Source: Pseudomonas sp. P818 (lineage in GTDB: Bacteria > Pseudomonadota > Gammaproteobacteria > Pseudomonadales > Pseudomonadaceae). Taken from it: 64,000 bases of DNA. The stretch spans positions 25,547 through 89,546 of the forward strand of contig NZ_ATKM01000004.1 of NCBI RefSeq assembly GCF_000418555.1. Direction: 5' to 3'. Shown here piece after piece: positions 39,998-48,480 of this stretch. The notes under the pieces were generated by a model that did no database searches, had not been told where the DNA came from, and saw only the letters and a list, made by a program, of their open reading frames with translations. Within the stretch, counting starts at the first letter, position 1; each line of letters opens with the position of its first letter. A program made the position numbers and the translations under genes.

Positions 39998-40918
39998 ATG
40001 CCCAGCCGTCGTAGAGTCCTGCAAGGCAGCGCCAGCCTGCTGGCGTTAGCCGCCCTGATGCCCTGGTTGCCATCATCCGCCTTCGCCTCCAGTACCTTGC
40101 TGAGCCGGGCGATTCCCAGCAGCGGCGAGCAACTGCCGGTCATCGGTCTGGGCACCTCGCGCACCCACGATGTGGCGATGACCGATGAGGCGCTACAGCC
40201 CTTGCGTGAAGTGCTGCAGGCGCTGGTCAATGGCGGCGCCAGTCTGGTGGATACCGCGCCCAGCTACGGACGCGCAGAGGCCGTGTGTGGTGCATTGGCT
40301 GCAGAAGACGACATGCGCAAGAAACTGTTCCTGGCCAGCAAGGTGTCCTCCTCCGGGCGCGCAGCGGGTGAGCGGCAGGTCGAGGCGAGCTTCGCCGCGC
40401 TCAAGACCGACACCATCGACCTGATGCAGGTGCACAACCTGCAGGACACCCGCACCCAGCTTGGCCTGCTGCGCGAGCTGAAGGAGCAGGGCCGGGTGCG
40501 CTATGTCGGCGTCACCCATTATCTGGATTCCGCTCACGAGCGCCTGCTCGAGGTGCTGCGCAACGAGCCGGTGGATTTCGTCCAGTTCAACTATTCCATC
40601 GGCGAACGCAACGCCGAGCGCGAGCTGTTGCCCTATTGCGCCGACAAGGGCATCGCGGTGCTCATCAACCGGCCCTTCCAACGTTCGGCGCTGTTCGATC
40701 GGGTAAAGGGGAAGAACCTGCCCGACTGGGCCGCGGTAGAGCTGGATGTCACCTCCTGGGCGCAGCTGATGCTCAAGTTCATCCTCGCCAACCCGGCGGT
40801 GACCGCGGTGATTCCGGCCACCTCCAACCCGCGCTACATGGCCGACAACATTCTTGCCGGGCAGGGACGCCTGCCTGATGAGGCGCAGCGCAAACGCATC
40901 ATCGAGCTGTTCGCCTGA
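39998..40918 (+). CDS. Tat-exported aldo/keto reductase
   Basis: This 306-residue AKR-family barrel protein is preceded by a twin-arginine signal (Ser-Arg-Arg-Arg-Val-Leu-Gln, hydrophobic stretch, Ala-Phe-Ala near 28-30). The catalytic tetrad is complete: Asp85, Tyr90, Lys115, His146. The C-terminal Ile-Pro-Ala-Thr-Ser-Asn resembles the nucleotide-binding loop. Export by Tat would carry the folded, cofactor-loaded enzyme to the periplasm. AAAGGAG precedes the ATG. The transporter gene follows after one base, so they are co-transcribed. Confidence 0.87.
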   Translation: MPSRRRVLQGSASLLALAALMPWLPSSAFASSTLLSRAIPSSGEQLPVIGLGTSRTHDVAMTDEALQPLREVLQALVNGGASLVDTAPSYGRAEAVCGALAAEDDMRKKLFLASKVSSSGRAAGERQVEASFAALKTDTIDLMQVHNLQDTRTQLGLLRELKEQGRVRYVGVTHYLDSAHERLLEVLRNEPVDFVQFNYSIGERNAERELLPYCADKGIAVLINRPFQRSALFDRVKGKNLPDWAAVELDVTSWAQLMLKFILANPAVTAVIPATSNPRYMADNILAGQGRLPDEAQRKRIIELFA

Positions 40919-40919
40919 T

Positions 40920-42203
40920 ATGCAGGCGCTTACGTGGCGCCTGGCGCGGGCCATCAATGCCGAGAAGCAGGAGCTGGCGGCCGTGCTGGCCGGCTTCGCC
41001 CTGTTCTTCTGCCTGTTCGCCGGCTACTTCATGCTGCGGCCGATCCGCGAGGCGATGGGCATCACGGGTGGGGTGAACAACCTGCAGTGGCTGTTCACCG
41101 CCACCTTCGTCGTCATGCTGCTGGCGGTGCCGCTATTCGCCTGGCTCAACTCGAAAGTCCCGCGCATCCATTTCATCGACTGGGTGTACGGCTTCTTCTG
41201 CCTCAACCTGCTGGTCTTCGTCCTGCTGTTTCGCCTCGATCACGACAGCGTCTGGCTGGCGCGGGTGTTCTACGTATGGATCTCGGTCTACAACCTGTTC
41301 GTCGTCTCGGTGGCCTGGAGCCTGATGGCCGATGTGTTCGACGGCGCCCAGGCGCGCCGGCTGTTCGCCTTCATCGCTGCCGGCGCCAGTGTCGGCGGGT
41401 TGTGCGGGCCGCTTGTGAGCACTGTACTGATCGGGGCCATCGGCGAGTCCGGGTTGATGCTGATGGCCGCCGTGCTGCTCGGGGTGGCCATGGCGCTCAA
41501 GCGCTATCTGATGGTCTGGCGTGAACGCCAGGGCGCCGGGCGGCCGGGAGCGCTGCCCAGCGAAAGCCCGCGCAGGCCGGTGCCGGGCAATCCGTTCAGC
41601 GGGCTGACGCGCATGCTCGGCTCGCGTTATCTGCTGGGCATCGGCGCGTTCATCCTGCTGCTGACCTCGGTCAGCACCTTCCTCTACTTCGAACAGGCGC
41701 GCCTAGTGGCCGAACTGTTCCCGGATCGCGCCGCGCAGGTGCGGGTGTTCGGCGTGATCGATTTCGTCGTGCAGGCCGGCGCCCTGACGACTCAGTTGTT
41801 CATCACCGGCAGGGTGGCGCAGAAGCTCGGTGTGCGCGTGTTGCTGTCGCTGGTGCCGGCGCTGGTGTGCCTGGGCTTTATCGGCCTGGCGCTGGCGCCG
41901 ACCTTCGCCATGCTGGCGGGGCTGATGATCGTGCGGCGCATCGGTGAGTACGCCTTCGTCCGGCCGGGGCGAGAGATGCTCTTCGCCCCGCTGGATGCCG
42001 AGAGCAAGTACAAGGCGAAGAATTTCATCGACACCGTGGTCTACCGCGGCGGCGATGCCCTCAGCGGCTGGGCCAAGGCAGGCCTGGACATGCTCGGCCA
42101 CGGTGCCTGGCTGGTGGCCATGGTCGGTGCGCTGTGCGCCGCGCTGTGGGGCGTGCTCGGCTGGTACCTGGGCGGGCGCGCGGACAGGCAGGCAGAGAGG
42201 TAG
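40920..42203 (+). CDS. MFS-type transporter (NTP/NDP translocase-like)
   Basis: This 427-residue membrane protein has about twelve segments. The N-terminal Tyr-Phe-Met-Leu-Arg-Pro-Ile-Arg-Glu resembles the bacterial branch of MFS proteins related to ATP/ADP translocases. The substrate is unknown. The ATG at 40920 lies one base after the reductase stop, implying an operon. It ends 17 bases from the convergent LysR gene. Confidence 0.82.
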   Translation: MQALTWRLARAINAEKQELAAVLAGFALFFCLFAGYFMLRPIREAMGITGGVNNLQWLFTATFVVMLLAVPLFAWLNSKVPRIHFIDWVYGFFCLNLLVFVLLFRLDHDSVWLARVFYVWISVYNLFVVSVAWSLMADVFDGAQARRLFAFIAAGASVGGLCGPLVSTVLIGAIGESGLMLMAAVLLGVAMALKRYLMVWRERQGAGRPGALPSESPRRPVPGNPFSGLTRMLGSRYLLGIGAFILLLTSVSTFLYFEQARLVAELFPDRAAQVRVFGVIDFVVQAGALTTQLFITGRVAQKLGVRVLLSLVPALVCLGFIGLALAPTFAMLAGLMIVRRIGEYAFVRPGREMLFAPLDAESKYKAKNFIDTVVYRGGDALSGWAKAGLDMLGHGAWLVAMVGALCAALWGVLGWYLGGRADRQAER

Positions 42204-42220
42204 CGTGGGGCGCTGCGCAG

Positions 42221-43120
42221 TTATCCGGGTACAGCGACGATTTCCTCGATCAGCCATTGCAACGCGGCGTCGCGCTGACGTTGCGCCAGGCTGACGATCT
42301 CCAGGTGAAAGGGGCCCAAGGCGAAGGGCAGGTCGAACAGTTCAAGCGGCAGCAGGGTGGCGAAATGCCGGGCCAGGGCAGTGGGCAGCACCGCCGCCAG
42401 CTCGCTGCCGGCGACGATATGCGCCGCCTGCAGGTAGTTCGGCGTGGTGTAGAAGATCTGCCGCGACAGGCCCTGTTCGCCCAGCCACTGATCGACCATG
42501 CCGCGGGTCTGCCCGCCGTGCACCCAGAGGTGGCGCAGGCGCAGGAAGGTCTCCAGATCCAGGCTGCCCCGACGCAGCAGCGGATGCTCGCGGCGTACCG
42601 CCAGCTTGAGCGTCTCGCTCATCCAGTGACGGCGGGCGAACCGCGCCGGCATCTCGTCGAAGCGGCCCAGCACCAGATCCAGCTCGCCCTTGTCCAGCGC
42701 CTCCATCGGCAGGCTGGGGCTGAGGTGGCGAATATCGATGCCGATGCCTGGCGCCTTGCGGCTGAGGCGGTCGAGCAGGCGCGGCATGCACACCAGCTCG
42801 ACGTAATCGGTGACGGCGATGCGAAAGCGCTGGCGGCTTTCGCCCGGCTCGAAGGTCTCGCCGGCGCTCAGGCTCTGCTCCAGTTGACGCAACGCGCTGC
42901 GGATCGGCGCCTCCAGCGCCAAGGCCCGCGGGGTGGGTTGCATGCGCCGGCCCACGCGCACCAGCAGCGGGTCGTCGAGCAGCTCGCGCAGACGACCCAG
43001 GGCATTGCTGACCGCCGGCTGGCTCAGCGCCAGGCGTTCGGCTGCGCGCGAGACGTTCTGCTCGCGCAGCAGAGCATCGAGTACGCGCAGCAGGTTGAGG
43101 TCGAAGTTGGTGAAATTCAT
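42221..43120 (-). CDS. LysR-family transcriptional regulator
   Basis: This 299-residue protein has an N-terminal winged helix-turn-helix (Asn-Val-Ser-Arg-Ala-Ala-Glu-Arg-Leu-Ala-Leu-Ser-Gln-Pro-Ala-Val-Ser, residues 20-36) and a C-terminal effector-binding domain. It is divergent from the 3-hydroxyacyl-CoA dehydrogenase operon, which it may control. The intervening 240 bases are largely occupied by a miniature repeat (43198-43327), so the operator may have been displaced or the repeat may carry promoter sequence. Confidence 0.9.
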   Translation of the reverse strand: MNFTNFDLNLLRVLDALLREQNVSRAAERLALSQPAVSNALGRLRELLDDPLLVRVGRRMQPTPRALALEAPIRSALRQLEQSLSAGETFEPGESRQRFRIAVTDYVELVCMPRLLDRLSRKAPGIGIDIRHLSPSLPMEALDKGELDLVLGRFDEMPARFARRHWMSETLKLAVRREHPLLRRGSLDLETFLRLRHLWVHGGQTRGMVDQWLGEQGLSRQIFYTTPNYLQAAHIVAGSELAAVLPTALARHFATLLPLELFDLPFALGPFHLEIVSLAQRQRDAALQWLIEEIVAVPG

Positions 43121-43197
43121 CTACTGAATACGTCGTATCACAAGACTAAATTTCAAAAATAGTAGCGGCTTGCTTATCGTGACCCAAGCTTCTGGCG

Positions 43198-43327
43198 CCT
43201 TTAAAAACGTAGGCGAGGCAGTCAGCGCAAGGCGAAAACAGGCGAAAAAGCGGAGTTTACGGGTTGTAAATGAGCATTTTGAGCCTGTTTTTAACGCAGC
43301 GATGACAACGCAGGTAGTTTTTAAGGG
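43198..43327. mobile_element. Miniature inverted-repeat element, copy 1
   Basis: A roughly 130-base unit starts CCTTTAAAAACG and ends GTTTTTAAGGG. It contains an inner inverted pair (AAAACAGGC ... GCCTGTTTT). Over its length it is the reverse complement of the element at 47773-47932, with about ten substitutions and a 16-base internal deletion. Its outer ends form their own inverted repeat (43195-43208 with 43317-43330). No transposase is encoded. It lies between the LysR gene and the dehydrogenase start at 43361. Confidence 0.8.
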
Positions 43328-43360
43328 TGCCCAGCCTGTTCGTGCACGAGAGGAATAACA

Positions 43361-44602
43361 ATGAACAAAGTCGTCTCGCCGCTTCGCTGCGCCGCCGTGA
43401 TCGGCGCCGGCACCATGGGCCGCGGCATCGTCATCAGCCTTGCCAATGCCGGCCTGCAGGTGCTGTGGCTGGACAACAATCCGCAGATGGTCGAGCAGGG
43501 CCTGGCAATGGCCGAGGAAACCTGGGCGCACAACGTCGCCAAAGGTCGCATCGATGAGGCCGAAGCCGCGGCGCGACGCGCCCGAATCCATGCGGTGCAA
43601 AGCTATGCGGCCCTGGTCGACGCCGACTTGGTGATCGAGGCGGTGTACGAGAATCTCGAACTCAAGCAACGCATCTTCCGCGAGCTGGACGCGGTGATGA
43701 AGCCCGGCGCCATCCTCGCCAGCAATACCTCAGCGCTGGATATCGACGCCATCGCCGCCGTCACCGCGCGGCCGGAAGCCGTGCTGGGCCTGCACTTCTT
43801 CAGCCCGGCGCACATCATGAAACTGCTGGAGATCGTGCGTGGCGGCAAGACCGCGCCGGCCGTGCTGCAGGCCGCACAGGAGCTGGGCGAGCGCATGGGC
43901 AAGGTGGCGGTGGTGGCCGGCAACTGCCACGGCTTTATCGGCAACCGCATGCTGCACACCTACGTGCGCGAGGCACGCATGCTGCTGCTCGAAGGCGCCT
44001 GGCCGTACCAGGTGGATGCGGCGCTGCAGGGCTTCGGCTTCGCCATGGGGCCGTTTCGCATGTACGACGTAGTCGGCATCGACCTGGAATGGCGCGCCCG
44101 CGAACTGGCAGGGGAGGGGCAGGATGATCCGGCGGTACAGGTGGACAACCGCCTGTGCGAGCTGGGCCGCTTCGGACAAAAGAGTGGCAAGGGCTACTAC
44201 CTCTATGCGCCCGGCAGTCGCCAGGCCGAGCATGACCCGGTCGTCGACGGCTTGGTGCAGATGCAGTCGGAGCGCCTGGGTTTCACCCGCCGCGATATCG
44301 GCAACGAGGAGATTCTCGAGCGCTGCCTGCTGGCGCTGGTCAACGAGGGGGCGAAGATTCTCGAGGAGAACATCGCCGCCAACAGCCACGACATCGACCT
44401 GGTCTATCTCAACGGCTACGGCTTTCCCGCCGAGCGCGGCGGCCCGATGGTCTGGGCCGATGGCGAGGGCGTCGCGGCGATTAATCGGCGCCTGCTGCAA
44501 CTGACCGAGCGTTTCGGCGCGCACTGGCAGCCGGCGGCGCTGATCGAGCGCCTGGCTGCCGAGAACAAACATTTCAGCGACGTACAGGAGGGCCGGGTAT
44601 GA
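43361..44602 (+). CDS. 3-hydroxyacyl-CoA dehydrogenase
   Basis: This 413-residue NAD-dependent enzyme is of the fatty-acid-oxidation type. The NAD motif Gly-Ala-Gly-Thr-Met-Gly is at 15-20 and the active-site region Gly-Leu-His-Phe-Phe-Ser-Pro-Ala-His near 145. Two C-terminal 3HCDH domains match those at the end of bifunctional FadB, but the enoyl-CoA hydratase half of FadB is absent. AGAGGAA precedes the ATG. It overlaps the acyl-CoA dehydrogenase gene by four bases. Confidence 0.92.
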   Translation: MNKVVSPLRCAAVIGAGTMGRGIVISLANAGLQVLWLDNNPQMVEQGLAMAEETWAHNVAKGRIDEAEAAARRARIHAVQSYAALVDADLVIEAVYENLELKQRIFRELDAVMKPGAILASNTSALDIDAIAAVTARPEAVLGLHFFSPAHIMKLLEIVRGGKTAPAVLQAAQELGERMGKVAVVAGNCHGFIGNRMLHTYVREARMLLLEGAWPYQVDAALQGFGFAMGPFRMYDVVGIDLEWRARELAGEGQDDPAVQVDNRLCELGRFGQKSGKGYYLYAPGSRQAEHDPVVDGLVQMQSERLGFTRRDIGNEEILERCLLALVNEGAKILEENIAANSHDIDLVYLNGYGFPAERGGPMVWADGEGVAAINRRLLQLTERFGAHWQPAALIERLAAENKHFSDVQEGRV

Positions 44603-46389
44603 GCTATCAGGCGCCATTGCGCGATATGCGCTTCGTGCTGCACGAGCTGTTCGACGCTGCCGGCCACTGCGAGCGCCTGGGCAACGGCCTGGACCGCGAG
44701 CTCATCGACGGTGTGCTGGAGGAGGCGGCAGCCTTCGCTGCGGGTGAGGTCGCGCCGCTCAATCGCAACAGCGACGAAGAGGGCTGCCGCCTGGAGAATG
44801 GTCAGGTCAGCACGCCCAAGGGCTTTGCCGAGGCCTACCGGCAATACGTGGACAACGGCTGGGCGAGCATGACCGGGCCGGTGGAGTACGGCGGCCAGGG
44901 CTTCCCGCAGCTGGTGGCCTTCGCCTTCCACGAAATGCTGATGGGCGCCTCGCTGTCCTTCCGCGTCTACTCCGGGCTGACCGAAGGCGCCGTACTGGCG
45001 CTGCACAAGCACGGCAGCGAAACGCTGAAACAGCAGTACCTGAGCAAGCTGGTCAGCGGCCAGTGGACCGGCACCATGTGCCTGACCGAGCCGCAGGCCG
45101 GCACCGACCTGGCCCTGCTGCGCACCCGCGCCGAACCGCAGGCCGATGGCAGCTACAAGGTCAGCGGCAGCAAGATCTTTATCAGCGGCGGCGAGCAGGA
45201 TTTCTCCGAGAACATCATCCACCTGGTGCTGGCGCGCCTGCCCGATGCACCGGCTGGCGTGAAGGGTATTTCGCTGCTGCTGGTGCCGAAGTTCATCGCC
45301 GCTGCCGATGGTACGCCGGGTGAGCGCAACAGCCTGTCGTGCGGGGCCATCGAGCACAAGATGGGCATCAAGGGCGCCTCCACCTGCGTGATGAACTTCG
45401 ACGGCGCCACCGGTTGGCTGGTGGGCGAGGCCAACCAGGGCCTGGCCTGCATGTTCACCATGATGAACGACGCGCGCTTTCAGGTCGGCCTGCAGGGGCT
45501 CGGCATTGGCGAGGCGGCCTTCCAGGGTGCGCTGCGTTATGCCCGCGAGCGTCTGCAGTCGCGTGGCCTGGCGGGTGTGCAGGCGCCTGACAAGGCGGCC
45601 GATCCGATCATCGTGCACCCCGATGTGCGGCGCATGCTGCTCACGCAGAAGACCCTAGTCGAGGGCAGCCGCATGCTCGCCGCCTACACCGCGCGCCAGC
45701 TGGACCTGGAGCACGGCGCCGAGTCGGCCGAGGCGCGCAAGGCGGCCGGCAAGCGCGCGGCGCTGCTGATCCCCATCGTCAAGGCGTTCTTCACCGACAT
45801 GGGCCAGGAGGTGGCCAGTCATGGCGTGCAGGTCTACGGTGGGCACGGCTTTATCCGCGAGTGGGGCATGGAGCAACTGATGCGCGACAGCCGCATCACC
45901 CAGCTCTACGAAGGCACCAACGGCATCCAGGCGCTGGACTATATCCGTCGCAAGCTGCTGGGTGACGGCGGCGCCGAATTGAGCGCGCTGCAGGCAGAGT
46001 TCAGCGCGCTGTGCGATGCCCAGAGCACGCGCCCGGCGCTGAAGGAAATGGCGACCGTCGTGCAGGCGCGTATTGGCGAATGGCGTGAGCTGAGTACGGA
46101 AGTGATCGCCGCCTGCCAGCGCGATGCGCAGGAGATCGGTGCCACTTCGGTGGACTTCCTCCAGTACTCGGCCTACGTGCTGCTCGCCGGTTTCTGGCTG
46201 CAGGCCGCGGCGCGGGCGCAGGATGGGCTGGAAGCGGACAGCGGCGAGGCCGCGTTCTACCAGGCCAAGCTGCACAGCGCCGAGTTCTATCTGCGCCGCG
46301 TGCTGCCGCGCGCCAGCGCGCACCGCGAAGCCCTGCTGGGCGGCGCGGATTGTTTGATGGCCATGGATGAGGGCAGTTTCGCCTTTTAG
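44599..46389 (+). CDS. Acyl-CoA dehydrogenase with C-terminal extension
   Basis: This 596-residue FAD enzyme of the long bacterial type has N-terminal helical, middle beta and C-terminal helical domains, plus a roughly 130-residue C-terminal extension. Marks include Met-Cys-Leu-Thr-Glu-Pro-Gln-Ala-Gly-Thr-Asp and the conserved Gln-Val-Tyr-Gly-Gly-His-Gly-Phe-Ile-Arg-Glu near residue 413. The family introduces the 2,3-double bond in acyl-CoA; chain preference is unknown. Start overlap ATGA with the previous gene indicates coupling. Confidence 0.92.
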   Translation: MSYQAPLRDMRFVLHELFDAAGHCERLGNGLDRELIDGVLEEAAAFAAGEVAPLNRNSDEEGCRLENGQVSTPKGFAEAYRQYVDNGWASMTGPVEYGGQGFPQLVAFAFHEMLMGASLSFRVYSGLTEGAVLALHKHGSETLKQQYLSKLVSGQWTGTMCLTEPQAGTDLALLRTRAEPQADGSYKVSGSKIFISGGEQDFSENIIHLVLARLPDAPAGVKGISLLLVPKFIAAADGTPGERNSLSCGAIEHKMGIKGASTCVMNFDGATGWLVGEANQGLACMFTMMNDARFQVGLQGLGIGEAAFQGALRYARERLQSRGLAGVQAPDKAADPIIVHPDVRRMLLTQKTLVEGSRMLAAYTARQLDLEHGAESAEARKAAGKRAALLIPIVKAFFTDMGQEVASHGVQVYGGHGFIREWGMEQLMRDSRITQLYEGTNGIQALDYIRRKLLGDGGAELSALQAEFSALCDAQSTRPALKEMATVVQARIGEWRELSTEVIAACQRDAQEIGATSVDFLQYSAYVLLAGFWLQAAARAQDGLEADSGEAAFYQAKLHSAEFYLRRVLPRASAHREALLGGADCLMAMDEGSFAF

Positions 46390-46577
46390 AACCCTCTCCC
46401 CCAGCCCCGCTTTGCGCCCCGGCCCTTCGCAGGGCTCAGGGCGCTCCAGCGGGCGAAGCGGTGCTTTGCTCTTTCCGCTTACGCCCCGCAAGCGGGAGAG
46501 GGCTGGGTAGAGGGATCGTAGCCCGGATGCAATCCGGAGAAATTTGCCTGACCGATCCCGGATAGCATCCGGGCTAC
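46390..46577. repeat. Two nested repeat palindromes between acyl-CoA dehydrogenase and alcohol dehydrogenase
   Basis: Arms ACCCTCTCCCCCAGCCC (46391-46407) and GGGAGAGGGCTGGGTAGAGG (46494-46513) enclose about 85 GC-rich bases. They are followed by a REP pair GTAGCCCGGATGCAATCCGG (46518-46537) and its partner ending at 46577. The whole 205-base gap is repeat DNA and no gene is seen in it. Confidence 0.8.
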
Positions 46578-46594
46578 AACAAGAGGAGCACCCC

Positions 46595-47758
46595 ATGCAT
46601 CCCTTCAGCTTCGCCACTACCGCGCAGATGCTCTGCGAATCCGGTGCCAGCCTGCGTCTGGCCGACCTATGCCGCGAGCGCGGCGCGCAGCGCGTGCTGA
46701 TCGTCACCGATCCCGGCATCACCCGCCTGGGCCTGCTGGAACCCCTGCTGCCGGACTTCGCCCGCGCCGGTATGGGCGTGCAGGTGTTCGACCAGGTGCT
46801 GGCCGATCCGCCCGAGGCCGTGGTGCTGGCCGCCGTGGCCCAGGCCCGCGAGCTGCAGGCGGAGCTGGTGGTCGGTTTCGGCGGCGGCAGCTCGATGGAC
46901 GTGGCCAAGCTGGTGGCCTTGCTGGCGCATCCCGACTGCGCCCAGGCCCTGAGCGAGATCTACGGCGTGGCCAATGCCCGCGGCCGGCGTCTGCCGCTGA
47001 TCCAGGTGCCGACCACCGCCGGCACTGGCTCCGAGGTGACGCCAATTGCCATCGTTACCACCGGCGAGACCACCAAGATGGGCGTGGTTTCGCCGCTGCT
47101 GCTGCCGGATCTGGCCCTGCTCGATGCTGACCTGACCCTCGGCCTACCGCCTGCGGTCACCGCCGCCACCGGCATCGACGCCATGGTGCATGCCATCGAG
47201 GCCTATACCAGCGCGCTGAAGAAGAACCCGCTTTCCGATCTGCTGGCGCGCGAAGCGCTGCGCCTGCTGGCGGCCAACCTCGACGAGGTGGTGCGCAACG
47301 GCGGCAACCGCGAGGCGCGCCAGGCCATGCTGCTCGGCGCCTGCCTGGCCGGGCAGGCCTTCGCCAACGCGCCGGTGGCAGCGGTACATGCGCTGGCCTA
47401 CCCCCTGGGCGGGCATTTCCATATTCCCCACGGGCTGTCCAATGCTCTGGTGCTGCCGCAGGTGCTGGCCTTCAACGCGCCGGTGGCCGCGCCGCTGTAC
47501 GCCGAGCTGGCGCCGCTGGTATTGGGCGAGCGACTGCGGGCCGGCAATGCCGCAGCGCAGACCGAGCAACTGATCGAGGCGCTGGCAGCGTTCAGTCAGC
47601 GCAGCGGCCTGCCGACGCGGCTGCGCGACGCCGGAGTGAGCGAGGCCATGTTGCCCACCCTGGCGGCGGACGCCATGCTGCAGCAGCGCCTGCTGGTGAA
47701 CAATCCGCGCGAGATGAACGAGCAGCAGGCGCTGGCCGTTTATCAGGCTGCCTACTGA
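46595..47758 (+). CDS. Iron-containing alcohol dehydrogenase
   Basis: This 387-residue group III ADH has the nucleotide motif Gly-Gly-Gly-Ser-Ser-Met-Asp-Val-Ala-Lys near residue 95. The metal site is Asp in Gly-Ile-Asp-Ala-Met-Val-His-Ala-Ile-Glu plus His residues in Val-His-Ala-Leu-Ala-Tyr-Pro-Leu-Gly-Gly-His-Phe-His-Ile-Pro-His. AAGAGGAG precedes the ATG at 46595. The physiological substrate is not evident. Its position within a beta-oxidation-like set suggests oxidation of an alcohol or hydroxyacyl intermediate. Confidence 0.9.
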   Translation: MHPFSFATTAQMLCESGASLRLADLCRERGAQRVLIVTDPGITRLGLLEPLLPDFARAGMGVQVFDQVLADPPEAVVLAAVAQARELQAELVVGFGGGSSMDVAKLVALLAHPDCAQALSEIYGVANARGRRLPLIQVPTTAGTGSEVTPIAIVTTGETTKMGVVSPLLLPDLALLDADLTLGLPPAVTAATGIDAMVHAIEAYTSALKKNPLSDLLAREALRLLAANLDEVVRNGGNREARQAMLLGACLAGQAFANAPVAAVHALAYPLGGHFHIPHGLSNALVLPQVLAFNAPVAAPLYAELAPLVLGERLRAGNAAAQTEQLIEALAAFSQRSGLPTRLRDAGVSEAMLPTLAADAMLQQRLLVNNPREMNEQQALAVYQAAY

Positions 47759-47772
47759 TTCAGATCGCAGCT

Positions 47773-47932
47773 AGCAGGCTGTTGAAAAACTACCTGCGTT
47801 GCCATTGCTGCGTTAAAAACAGGCTCGTGCGCGAGTCCGATCAAAATACTCATTTACAGCTCGTAAACTCCGCTTTCTCGCCTGTTTTTACCTTGCACTG
47901 GCTGCCTCGCCTACGTTTTTCAACGGCCTGCT
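47773..47932. mobile_element. Miniature inverted-repeat element, copy 2
   Basis: A 160-base unit is bounded by near-perfect 18-base terminal inverted repeats AGCAGGCTGTTGAAAAAC (47773-47790) and GTTTTTCAACGGCCTGCT (47915-47932), with one mismatch. The interior is the reverse complement of the element at 43198-43327. No coding capacity. No clear target duplication is visible because the right end runs straight into another palindrome. Confidence 0.85.
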
Positions 47933-47977
47933 AAAGCCCCTCCCACAAGAGCGCCGCAGCCTGTGGGAGGGGCTTTA
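47932..47977. repeat. Perfect 16-base inverted repeat abutting the miniature element
   Basis: TAAAGCCCCTCCCACA (47932-47947) pairs perfectly with TGTGGGAGGGGCTTTA (47962-47977). It shares one base with the element's right end and resembles the arms at 33784 and 33883. It may act as a terminator for the alcohol dehydrogenase gene. Confidence 0.85.
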
Positions 47978-48003
47978 GCCGCGATACCAACCCAAGGATC
48001 ATC

Positions 48004-48438
48004 ATGAGCCAACCCCAACACCTGCGTGGCGACTACCGCCACTTCCAGCCGATCACCACGCGCTGGCACGACAACGACATCTACGGTCACGTCAACAACG
48101 TGACCTACTACAGCTACTTCGACAGCGCGGTGAACGCCTACCTGATCGCCGAGGGCGGGCTGGATATTCATGGCGGCGAAGTGGTCGGCTTCGTGGTCAG
48201 CTCCAGCTGCGACTACTTCGCCTCCATCGCTTTCCCTGACGCTATCGAGGTCGGCCTGCGCGTCGGCAAGCTGGGCAACAGTTCGGTGCAGTACGAGCTG
48301 GCGATCTTCAGGGCCGGTGAGGAGCAGGCCTGCGCCGCCGGGCGTTTCGTCCATGTGTTCGTCGATCGGGCGAGTAATCGTCCGGTGAGCATCCCCAAGC
48401 CGCTGCGCTCGGCGCTGGAGCGTCTGCTGGCCGCCTGA
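48004..48438 (+). CDS. Acyl-CoA thioesterase (4HBT/YbgC type)
   Basis: This 144-residue hotdog-fold enzyme has the 4HBT motif [12 protein letters not shown] near residue 21, whose Asp is the likely nucleophile. It releases CoA from an acyl- or hydroxybenzoyl-CoA. It follows the beta-oxidation-like genes on the same strand but is separated by repeats, so co-transcription is uncertain. Confidence 0.9.
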   Translation: MSQPQHLRGDYRHFQPITTRWHDNDIYGHVNNVTYYSYFDSAVNAYLIAEGGLDIHGGEVVGFVVSSSCDYFASIAFPDAIEVGLRVGKLGNSSVQYELAIFRAGEEQACAAGRFVHVFVDRASNRPVSIPKPLRSALERLLAA

Positions 48439-48480
48439 GGCGTGCTAGGCTGTGGCGATTCATGCCGCCAGGGAGTGCCC

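Noticed and set aside
43170..43358. Short open frame across the miniature element upstream of the dehydrogenase
   Set aside because: It consists mostly of repeat sequence shared with 47773-47932, has no ribosome binding site and is not kept in the other copy.
43361..48438. Interpretation of the beta-oxidation-like set as a named degradation pathway
   Set aside because: No substrate-specific gene (ligase, hydratase, thiolase, ring-cleavage enzyme) is present to support a particular compound.
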